From an uncultured Bacteroidales bacterium (GTDB taxonomy: Bacteria; Bacteroidota; Bacteroidia; Bacteroidales; Paludibacteraceae), in assembly GCA_937886455.1 (NCBI GenBank), contig CALGCU010000061.1, positions 1-5,247 on the forward strand: a stretch of DNA of 5,247 nt, written 5' to 3'. Made by a program: the position numbers and the translations under genes. Positions 1 through 5,247 of this stretch are shown here, in pieces (the stretch's first letter is position 1; each line of letters opens with the position of its first letter). The notes below the pieces were generated by a model. It was not told where the DNA came from and did no database searches. It saw only the letters and a list, made by a program, of their open reading frames with translations.

Positions 1-672
1 GTTAATAAAGGAGAAGTTGTGTGGACCATCAATCTGCAAGACATGCTAATTATCGGCAAATTCTTGTGCGAAGGTATTGTGGATATGACCAGATTAGTGG
101 CACTCACAGGACCTGAAGTATATGACGCACAATACTATCGCATTAAATATGGTAGCACTGCACGCAACCTACTCAAAGGCAATGCACACAAAGAAATTGC
201 ACTACGCATTGTTTGTGGCAACGTACTATCAGGCTATCAAATAACCGAAGACGAAGTGTTGTCACCCTATACCAATCAAATCAGCGTATTAGACGAAGGA
301 TGTGACACACACGAACTGTTAGGATGGATAATGCCGCGTTTTGATAAATTCAGTAACAGCAACACATTCCTCACAAAGATATTACGCAAAGTGTGCCCTA
401 ACATGACCTATAGTTATGACGCACGCATATTAGGTGGACGTCGTGCAATCATCATGTCTGGCGAATATGAAAAAGTATTGCCTATGGACATCTATGTAGA
501 ATATCTTGTAAAAGCTATGATTGCTGGAAACATTGACAAGATGGAAGCATTAGGAGCATACGAAATTGCACCTGAAGATGTAGCTCTTTGTGAGTTTGTA
601 TGTACTTCTAAACTACCATTGCAAGCCATTGTTCGTAAAGCTTTGGACAACATGAAATCCGAATTAGAATAA
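1..672 (+). CDS. nqrA: Na+-translocating NADH:quinone reductase subunit A, C-terminal part (5' end cut by window)
   Basis: NqrA is the cytoplasmic peripheral subunit of Na+-NQR that docks on NqrB and carries no known redox cofactor. The frame is open from base 1, so the gene begins upstream. About 223 codons are visible of a family length near 450 residues, so roughly the C-terminal half is present. The GTG at 19 lies in this frame but is an internal valine, not a start. Recognisable family text includes VNKGEVVWTIN at the left edge, followed by RLVALTGPEV and, later, ARILGGRRAIIMSGEYEKVLPMDIY split over about 411-501. The chain is soluble, with no membrane segment. It ends in TAA at 670-672, 21 bases before nqrB, which fits the usual nqrA-nqrB order and co-transcription. 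I see no frameshift. The identification rests on sequence resemblance recalled from the family and on the unbroken downstream nqrBCDEF order. Confidence 0.95.
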   Translation, partial: VNKGEVVWTINLQDMLIIGKFLCEGIVDMTRLVALTGPEVYDAQYYRIKYGSTARNLLKGNAHKEIALRIVCGNVLSGYQITEDEVLSPYTNQISVLDEGCDTHELLGWIMPRFDKFSNSNTFLTKILRKVCPNMTYSYDARILGGRRAIIMSGEYEKVLPMDIYVEYLVKAMIAGNIDKMEALGAYEIAPEDVALCEFVCTSKLPLQAIVRKALDNMKSELE

Positions 673-693
673 CGCTAAAATATTAAACTACAA

Positions 694-1899
694 ATGAAAT
701 TCTTAAAAGACATAGTAGATAAACTCAGACCTACTTTCTCGGAAGGAGGAAAACTGAGTATGTTCCATTCCGTATTCGACGGATTTGAAACATTCTTGTT
801 TGTTCCTAACACAACAAGCAAGCGCGTAGGAACTCATATACATGACGCAGTGGACTCAAAGCGAACCATGATTATGGTGGTTATTGCCTTAATCCCCGCT
901 CTATTGTTTGGTATGTACAACGTTGGCTATCAACACTTCCTTGCTATCGGACAAGAAGCCGGTTTCTGGAGCACATTCTTCTTCGGAGCATTGGCTGTAC
1001 TGCCTTACATCGTTGTGTCTTACTTAGTCGGACTCGGCATTGAATTTACAGTAGCACAAATCAAAGGTCACGAAATTGCAGAAGGATTCCTTGTAACAGG
1101 TATTCTTATTCCACTTATCGTGCCTATCAACACACCACTATGGATGGTTGCTATTGCTACTGCATTCGCAGTAATCTTCGCAAAAGAAGTATTTGGAGGT
1201 ACAGGTTACAACATCTTCAACGTAGCCTTAATCACTCGCGCATTCCTATTCTTCGCATATCCAACTGCCATGTCAGGTGATAAAGTGTGGGTTAGAACAG
1301 AAGGAACATGGGGATGGAGCAATGGACATGCTACTGTTGACACATTCACCGGCGCTACCCCACTCGGACAAGTAGGAACTGCCACTGATAGTACACCTAT
1401 CTTCACAGACATTTTGGGTAATAACATCGGATTCATGGATGGATTCCTTGGATTGATTCCGGGTTCTGTAGGAGAAACATGTACATTGGCTATTCTTCTT
1501 GGAGGAATCTTGTTAATGGTAACAGGTATTTCAAGCTGGAAAATCACCCTTTCTGTATTTGCCGGAGGTGCACTCACAGCATTAGCATTCAACCTATGGG
1601 GACCAGAAACTGCCATTGCTAACCTGCCTTGGTACAACCATTTGGTATTAGGTGGATTTGCATTTGGTGCTGTATTTATGGCTACCGACCCGGTAACTGC
1701 CGCACGCACTGAAACCGGAAAATGGATTTATGGATTCTTAATTGGTGTAATCGCCATCGTAGTAAGAGTATTAAATCCGGGATATCCGGAAGGTATGATG
1801 TTGTCTATTTTGTTGATGAACATCTTTGCATGCTTGATTGACTATTATGTTGTACAAGCCAACATCAAACGAAGACTGAAACGTGCAATCACTAAATAA
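694..1899 (+). CDS. nqrB: Na+-NQR subunit B, membrane subunit with covalent FMN and riboflavin
   Basis: NqrB is the large integral membrane subunit that carries covalent FMN and riboflavin, takes part in Na+ transport and reduces quinone. The protein has 401 residues, within the family range. The N-terminal cytoplasmic stretch has the typical TFSEGGKLS (14-22) and FHSVFDGFETFLFVPN (24-39). Hydrophobic segments follow at about 57-77, 92-117, 130-165, 174-191, 262-302, 316-331, 344-360 and 367-388. The FMN attachment motif recognised by the flavin transferase ApbE is D216-T-F-T-G-A-T222, so Thr222 should carry the phosphoester-linked FMN. The late motif GGFAFGAVFMATDPVTAA (320-337) is also characteristic. 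The ATG at 694 gives the conserved N-terminus directly. Its leader is A-rich without a clear Shine-Dalgarno sequence, as is common in Bacteroidota. The gene ends 11 bases before nqrC. NqrB and RnfD are homologous, but the rest of the operon (nqrA, nqrF) makes this NqrB. Confidence 0.98.
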   Translation: MKFLKDIVDKLRPTFSEGGKLSMFHSVFDGFETFLFVPNTTSKRVGTHIHDAVDSKRTMIMVVIALIPALLFGMYNVGYQHFLAIGQEAGFWSTFFFGALAVLPYIVVSYLVGLGIEFTVAQIKGHEIAEGFLVTGILIPLIVPINTPLWMVAIATAFAVIFAKEVFGGTGYNIFNVALITRAFLFFAYPTAMSGDKVWVRTEGTWGWSNGHATVDTFTGATPLGQVGTATDSTPIFTDILGNNIGFMDGFLGLIPGSVGETCTLAILLGGILLMVTGISSWKITLSVFAGGALTALAFNLWGPETAIANLPWYNHLVLGGFAFGAVFMATDPVTAARTETGKWIYGFLIGVIAIVVRVLNPGYPEGMMLSILLMNIFACLIDYYVVQANIKRRLKRAITK

Positions 1900-1910
1900 A
1901 CAAAGGAATT

Positions 1911-2024
1911 ATGGCTACAAATAAATATAAATGTAAAGTTTGCGGATATATTCACGAAGGAGCAACTGCTCCAGAGAAATGTCCGGTTTGCGAAGCACCT
2001 GCATCTGAGTTTGAACTCATAGAA
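1911..2024 (+). other. Rubredoxin-like iron-binding domain coding segment within nqrC
   Basis: Codons 1-38 of nqrC encode a compact domain with two cysteine knuckles: CKVCGYIHEG at residues 8-17 and CPVCEAPASEFE at 24-35. Twelve residues separate the knuckles. That is the short spacing of rubrerythrin-type rubredoxin domains, not the roughly 29 residues of classical rubredoxin. Four cysteines in this arrangement bind a single Fe in the family and transfer one electron at a time. NqrC's helix normally inserts with its N-terminus in the cytoplasm, so the domain should lie on the cytoplasmic side, opposite the periplasmic FMN. Its function here is unknown. A zinc-binding role is the main alternative to iron. 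Confidence 0.88.
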
Positions 2025-2774
2025 GGTGGAGAGCAAAAGAAAAAAGGCATTAACAAAAACTCTAATGCCTACATCATGATTTATACCACAGTCATTGTGG
2101 TTGTCGTGGCATTACTACTTTCAGTCACTTCCGGTTTGCTGAAAGAAAGACAAAATGCTAATGTAGAATTAGACAAGAAAAAACAAATCTTATCCTCACT
2201 ACCGGAAGTGTTATTAGAAGGAGCTGATGCTGCACAATTGTTTGTTGACAACATAAAACACATCTACATCCTAGACAATCAAGGAAAAATTATCAAAGAC
2301 CTTGATCCTGTAAAAGACTTCAACTACTCTGTGGCTGAGGGTGAACACCTCATTTACATGGCTGAAGTAAACCAAACCACCAAATGGATTATACCACTCT
2401 ATGGTAAAGGACTTTGGGGAGCTATCTGGGGATACATCGCATTAAACGATGACCGTAACACTATCAACGGAGTGTACTTCTCACACGCAGGAGAAACACC
2501 GGGACTTGGAGCCAATATCGTGACACCTGCTTTCCGTAAAACATTTGAAGGAAAACAAATCATCAAAGAGGGCAAGTTTGCTTCTATTGCTATCATGAAG
2601 GTGGGACAAACTGCAGAAGGACAAGACCAAGTTGATGCTATCTCAGGTGGTACTATCACCAGCAAGGGAGTAGAAACCATGCTACGCTCAAGTATCGCAC
2701 CCTATGAACCATTTTTGTTAAACTCAGTTGCACTGGAAACTGAAACGGCAACACCAGTCATCACAGAAGAATAA
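1911..2774 (+). CDS. nqrC: Na+-NQR subunit C with an N-terminal rubredoxin-like domain (fusion)
   Basis: NqrC relays electrons from the NqrD/NqrE iron-sulfur site to NqrB through a covalently bound FMN in a periplasmic domain. This 287-residue protein has an extra front end. Residues 1-38 form a rubredoxin-like domain with C8-K-V-C11-G-Y and C24-P-V-C27, matching the short iron-binding domain at the end of rubrerythrins. A charged linker (39-52) leads to one membrane helix (about 54-76). The FMN_bind domain follows, with PLYGKGLWG (162-170), GETPGLGA (194-201) and the flavin site D242-A-I-S-G-G-T248, where Thr248 is the expected FMN carrier. That site reads SGGT rather than the common SGAT. 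The ATG at 1911 is preceded by AAAGGA (1902-1907), only three bases away. No other in-frame ATG, GTG or TTG occurs before codon 56, which lies inside the helix, so the fusion start is secure. The gene sits 11 bases after nqrB and 13 before nqrD. The NqrC call is near certain. Iron binding by the front domain is inferred from the cysteines. Confidence 0.96.
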   Translation: MATNKYKCKVCGYIHEGATAPEKCPVCEAPASEFELIEGGEQKKKGINKNSNAYIMIYTTVIVVVVALLLSVTSGLLKERQNANVELDKKKQILSSLPEVLLEGADAAQLFVDNIKHIYILDNQGKIIKDLDPVKDFNYSVAEGEHLIYMAEVNQTTKWIIPLYGKGLWGAIWGYIALNDDRNTINGVYFSHAGETPGLGANIVTPAFRKTFEGKQIIKEGKFASIAIMKVGQTAEGQDQVDAISGGTITSKGVETMLRSSIAPYEPFLLNSVALETETATPVITEE

Positions 2775-2787
2775 AAAGATACACAAT

Positions 2788-3411
2788 ATGAAAAACGATA
2801 AATTCAAAGAAACCTTATTAGGTCCGTTGAACAAGAATAATCCGGTTATCCTGCAAGTGTTGGGTATCTGCTCTGCATTAGCTGTAACCGTTGAATTAAA
2901 GCCTGCTATCGTGATGGGACTTTCTGTAACTATCATCGTTTCATTGGCTAACGTAATTATTTCTCTACTCCGCAATACCATTCCTAACAGCGTACGTATC
3001 ATTGTACAATTAGTAGTGGTAGCTGCTGTGGTAACTGTAGTAAGTGAAGTGCTTAAAGCTTTCGCATACGACGTTAGCGTACAACTCTCTGTGTATATCG
3101 GATTGATTATTACCAACTGTATCCTCATGGGACGCCTTGAAGCATTTGCTATGAGCAACAAACCTTGGGACTCATTCCTTGATGGTATTGGCAATGGTAT
3201 TGGATATGCATGGATTCTAATCGCAGTTGCATTTTTCCGTGAGTTATTGGGAAGTGGCAAGTTGCTTGGATTCCAAGTTATTCCTAACTGCTTCTACGAA
3301 GCCGGATACATGAACAACGGTTTAATGATGATGCCATCAATGGCACTCATCCTCGTTGCATGCATCATCTGGATTCACCGTTCATTAAACAAAGAATTAC
3401 AAGAAAAATAA
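2788..3411 (+). CDS. nqrD: Na+-NQR subunit D, integral membrane subunit
   Basis: NqrD is a small polytopic membrane subunit that pairs with NqrE and shares with it an intramembrane [2Fe-2S] cluster. The protein has 207 residues, close to the roughly 210 of Vibrio cholerae NqrD, with about six hydrophobic helices. The two expected cluster ligands are present: C28 in GICSALAV (26-33) and C111 in TNCILMGR (109-116). DGIGNGIGYAW, just after a short charged loop, is another family signature. The frame stays open further upstream to a TTG at 2728, but that extension is 20 hydrophilic codons overlapping the end of nqrC. The ATG at 2788 gives the family N-terminus (LLGPLNKNNPV at 10-20) and a 13-base gap, so it is chosen. 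The leader has no strong Shine-Dalgarno sequence. RnfE is the homologue in Rnf complexes, but the operon makes this NqrD. Confidence 0.97.
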   Translation: MKNDKFKETLLGPLNKNNPVILQVLGICSALAVTVELKPAIVMGLSVTIIVSLANVIISLLRNTIPNSVRIIVQLVVVAAVVTVVSEVLKAFAYDVSVQLSVYIGLIITNCILMGRLEAFAMSNKPWDSFLDGIGNGIGYAWILIAVAFFRELLGSGKLLGFQVIPNCFYEAGYMNNGLMMMPSMALILVACIIWIHRSLNKELQEK

Positions 3412-3416
3412 GGAGG
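3411..3416 (+). promoter_or_regulatory. Strong Shine-Dalgarno ribosome binding site for nqrE
   Basis: AGGAGG lies eight bases before the ATG at 3425, and its first A is the last base of the nqrD TAA stop. It is the only consensus-strength Shine-Dalgarno sequence before a gene in the window. The leaders of nqrB, nqrD and nqrF are A-rich and lack one, while nqrC has a close-set AAAGGA. The site supports the nqrE start and could aid re-initiation by ribosomes finishing nqrD. Confidence 0.8.
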
Positions 3417-3424
3417 ATTGTTAT

Positions 3425-4069
3425 ATGGAACATGCATTAACACTATTCGTTCGCTCCATCTTTGTGGACAACATGATTTTCGCATTCTTCCTTGGAATGT
3501 GTTCTTACTTGGCTGTATCAAAAAACGTGAAGACTTCTGTAGGCTTAGGCATCGCAGTAACTTTTGTGTTATTGATTACACTACCTGTTAACTATTTACT
3601 TGAAACCAAAGTTCTGAGCAAAGGCGCTCTAACATGGATTAGCGAAGACTTTGCAACGCTTGATTTAAGTTACTTGAGTTTCATTCTATTTATAGCCGTG
3701 ATTGCTGCGATTGTACAATTGGTGGAAATGATTGTTGAGAAATTCTCTCCATCACTCTATGCCTCATTAGGTATCTTCTTACCATTGATTGCTGTTAACT
3801 GTGCTATCATGGGTGGTGCACTCTTCATGCAACAACGAGTTGGACTCGAGCCAACTGACCCTAAAGCCCTCACAGGAATGCTTGACGTCGTGGCATATGC
3901 ACTCGGCTCAGGACTTGGATGGATGCTTGCTATTGTAGGATTGGCTGCTATACGTGAGAAAATGGAATACAACGATGTGCCTGCACCTCTCAAAGGGCTT
4001 GGTATCACATTTATCGTTGTAGGTCTCATGGCAATGGCATTCCTCTGCTTCTCAGGCTTAGAAATCTAA
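3425..4069 (+). CDS. nqrE: Na+-NQR subunit E, integral membrane subunit
   Basis: NqrE is the partner of NqrD: a six-helix membrane protein of related fold and opposite membrane orientation. Together they hold the intramembrane [2Fe-2S] cluster between the cytoplasmic NqrF cluster and the NqrC FMN. The two ligands are visible as C26 in GMCSYLAVSK (24-33) and C126 in VNCAIMGG (124-131). LGIFLPLIAVNC (115-126), SGLGWMLAIVGLAAIREKM and KGLGITFIVVGLMAMAF are further family signatures. At 214 residues it is longer than Vibrio cholerae NqrE, which I recall as 198. The extra residues appear to sit in two loops, near 61-80 and 139-153. The ATG at 3425 has a strong AGGAGG eight bases upstream. The gene ends in two consecutive in-frame stops, TAA TAA (4067-4072). 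RnfA is the closest outside homologue. Confidence 0.98.
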   Translation: MEHALTLFVRSIFVDNMIFAFFLGMCSYLAVSKNVKTSVGLGIAVTFVLLITLPVNYLLETKVLSKGALTWISEDFATLDLSYLSFILFIAVIAAIVQLVEMIVEKFSPSLYASLGIFLPLIAVNCAIMGGALFMQQRVGLEPTDPKALTGMLDVVAYALGSGLGWMLAIVGLAAIREKMEYNDVPAPLKGLGITFIVVGLMAMAFLCFSGLEI

Positions 4070-4106
4070 TAAAACAACCAATTAGTAAATATAAAATCAC
4101 AACAAT
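4070..4106 (+). other. nqrE-nqrF intergenic gap, AT-rich
   Basis: This 37-base gap is the longest in the operon. It begins with the second in-frame TAA after nqrE and is rich in A and T. I see no hairpin, no Shine-Dalgarno sequence and no convincing Bacteroidota promoter (no TTTG paired with a TAnnTTTG-like box). Its last bases, AACAAT before the ATG, resemble the ACACAAT leader of nqrD. It is best read as a plain translation leader. Confidence 0.6.
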
Positions 4107-5247
4107 ATGTTATTAGAAATTAATTCAGTGAGCATATTATCCAGCCTGATTGTCTTTTTAGTTGTAATCTTGCTGTTGGTAATCATCCTGCTCGTAGCTA
4201 AAAAATATTTAGTAGCATCAGGCAATGTAAAGGTTCTTCTCAACGGAGAGAAAGAAATGGAAATTGGTGCCGGCGGTTCTCTCTTGAGCGCTATGGCAAA
4301 TGCCGGCGTATTCCTACCATCTGCTTGTGGCGGTAAAGGATCATGCGCACAATGTAAATGCCAAGTACTGGAAGGTGGTGGAGAAATCCTTCCTACTGAA
4401 ATGGTACACTTCAGCCGTAAACAAATTAAAGACAATTGGCGACTCGGTTGTCAAGTAAAAGTCAAAGGCGATTTATCACTCAAAGTAGATGAATCTGTAT
4501 TGGGTGTTAAAGAATGGGAATGTGAAGTTATCAGTAACAAAAACGTTGCTACATTCATTAAAGAATTCATTGTGGCTCTTCCTCCTGGAGAACACATGGA
4601 CTTTGTGCCTGGTTCTTATGCACAAATCAAAATTCCTAAATATAAAATGGATTATGACAAAGATATTGACAAGTCACTTATTGGCGACGAATATCTTCCT
4701 GCTTGGCAAAACTTCGGACTCTTTGGTTTGAAATGTGAAAATACAGAAGAAACCATACGTGCATACTCAATGGCTAACTACCCTGCTGAAGGAGATCGTA
4801 TTATGCTTACCGTGCGTATTGCTACTCCTCCATTCAAGCCAAAGGAACAAGGCGGTGGCTTCCAAGATGTAATGCCGGGTATTGCATCATCATACATCTT
4901 CACTCTTAAGCCGGGTGACAAAGTGACTATGAGTGGTCCTTACGGAGATTTCCATCCAATATTTGATTCTAAGAATGAAATGATGTGGATTGGTGGTGGT
5001 GCAGGTATGGCTCCATTGCGTGCGCAAATCATGCACTTGACCAAAACATTAAAAACCACAGACAGAAAGATGTCTTACTTCTACGGAGCGCGTGCTTTAA
5101 ACGAAGTGTTCTACTTGGAAGATTTCCTTCAAATAGAGAAAGACTTCCCCAACTTCTCATTCCACTTGGCACTCGACCGTCCTGACCCAGCTGCTGATGC
5201 AGCGGGTGTGAAATATACACCGGGCTTTGTGCATAATGTGATTTATG
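4107..5247 (+). CDS. nqrF: Na+-NQR subunit F, NADH dehydrogenase subunit with [2Fe-2S] and FAD (3' end cut by window)
   Basis: NqrF oxidises NADH and feeds electrons into the complex. The frame is open from the ATG at 4107 to the window end without a stop. That gives 380 codons, and roughly 40 residues are likely missing, judging by family length. A membrane helix at about 8-31 anchors the protein, with the remainder in the cytoplasm. A plant-type ferredoxin domain (about 40-125) has C74-x5-C80-x2-C83 and C115, the spacing known for Vibrio cholerae NqrF with a four-residue offset. The FAD domain carries RAYSMANYP (218-226) and SGPYGDFHP. The NADH domain has GGGAGMAPLR (296-305) and YGARALNEVFYLEDF. 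The C-terminal CGPPMMN-like NADH motif would lie beyond the edge. An additional cysteine, C85, follows the third ligand. The start fits the family N-terminus. It lacks a Shine-Dalgarno sequence and follows nqrE by 37 bases. Confidence 0.98.
   Translation, partial: MLLEINSVSILSSLIVFLVVILLLVIILLVAKKYLVASGNVKVLLNGEKEMEIGAGGSLLSAMANAGVFLPSACGGKGSCAQCKCQVLEGGGEILPTEMVHFSRKQIKDNWRLGCQVKVKGDLSLKVDESVLGVKEWECEVISNKNVATFIKEFIVALPPGEHMDFVPGSYAQIKIPKYKMDYDKDIDKSLIGDEYLPAWQNFGLFGLKCENTEETIRAYSMANYPAEGDRIMLTVRIATPPFKPKEQGGGFQDVMPGIASSYIFTLKPGDKVTMSGPYGDFHPIFDSKNEMMWIGGGAGMAPLRAQIMHLTKTLKTTDRKMSYFYGARALNEVFYLEDFLQIEKDFPNFSFHLALDRPDPAADAAGVKYTPGFVHNVIY

Noticed and set aside
1206..1709. A 167-codon open frame on the minus strand inside nqrB
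   Set aside because: It is the reverse complement of conserved nqrB sequence, rich in Pro/Asn/Val with no domain and no separate leader, so it is a shadow frame.
2728..2787. A 20-codon upstream extension of NqrD from a TTG start
   Set aside because: It overlaps the end of nqrC, is hydrophilic and does not resemble family N-termini. The ATG at 2788 gives the expected NqrD start and length.
3182..3203. A 10-base direct repeat (ATGGTATTGG twice, two bases apart)
   Set aside because: It encodes the conserved NqrD text GIGNGIG, so it follows from the protein motif and is not a regulatory or mobile repeat.
2724..3260. A 178-codon open frame on the minus strand across the nqrC-nqrD region
   Set aside because: It is antisense to well-identified coding sequence, has low-complexity Thr/Ile-rich composition and no recognisable domain. 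It is a shadow of the plus-strand codon pattern.
4489..4731. An 80-codon plus-strand open frame inside nqrF
   Set aside because: It is out of frame with nqrF, whose own frame is unbroken from 4107 to the window end with all expected motifs. It is not evidence of a second gene or a frameshift.
694..5247. The possibility that this is an Rnf complex rather than Na+-NQR
   Set aside because: NqrB, C, D and E have Rnf homologues, but the operon has nqrA and a ferredoxin-FAD-NADH type nqrF in canonical order, and no RnfB or RnfC sequence is seen.

Overview
This window lies inside a single plus-strand operon, nqrABCDEF, encoding the Na+-translocating NADH:quinone oxidoreductase (Na+-NQR). This inner-membrane respiratory complex oxidises NADH, reduces a quinone and exports Na+. 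All six genes are present in the canonical order. The window opens inside nqrA, of which only the C-terminal half is seen (1-672). It then contains complete nqrB (694-1899), nqrC (1911-2774), nqrD (2788-3411) and nqrE (3425-4069), and it ends inside nqrF (4107-5247), which lacks its C-terminal end. Gaps between genes are 21, 11, 13, 13 and 37 bases. No internal terminator, RNA gene, mobile element, CRISPR array or long repeat was seen. The operon promoter and terminator must lie outside the window.

The organism is most likely a member of the Bacteroidota, probably the order Bacteroidales. This is inferred from the protein style, the moderately low GC by eye, and the A-rich, Shine-Dalgarno-poor leaders before nqrB, nqrD and nqrF. 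The species cannot be named from the sequence alone.

The genes give a nearly complete electron path. NADH passes electrons to FAD and then the [2Fe-2S] cluster of NqrF. They move on to the membrane [2Fe-2S] cluster held by four cysteines of NqrD and NqrE, then to the covalent FMN of NqrC, then to the covalent FMN of NqrB and riboflavin, and finally to quinone. The ligand residues for each visible step are present: NqrF C74/C80/C83/C115, NqrD C28/C111, NqrE C26/C126, NqrC T248 and NqrB T222.

The unusual feature is NqrC. A complete rubredoxin-like iron domain with four cysteines (C8, C11, C24, C27), of the short kind found at the C-terminus of rubrerythrin, is fused in frame ahead of the usual NqrC membrane anchor and FMN domain. 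The normal topology of NqrC would place this extra iron site on the cytoplasmic face of the complex, where it could be an additional electron entry or exit point. No in-frame ATG, GTG or TTG lies between the start and the membrane helix, so the fusion is built into the gene.
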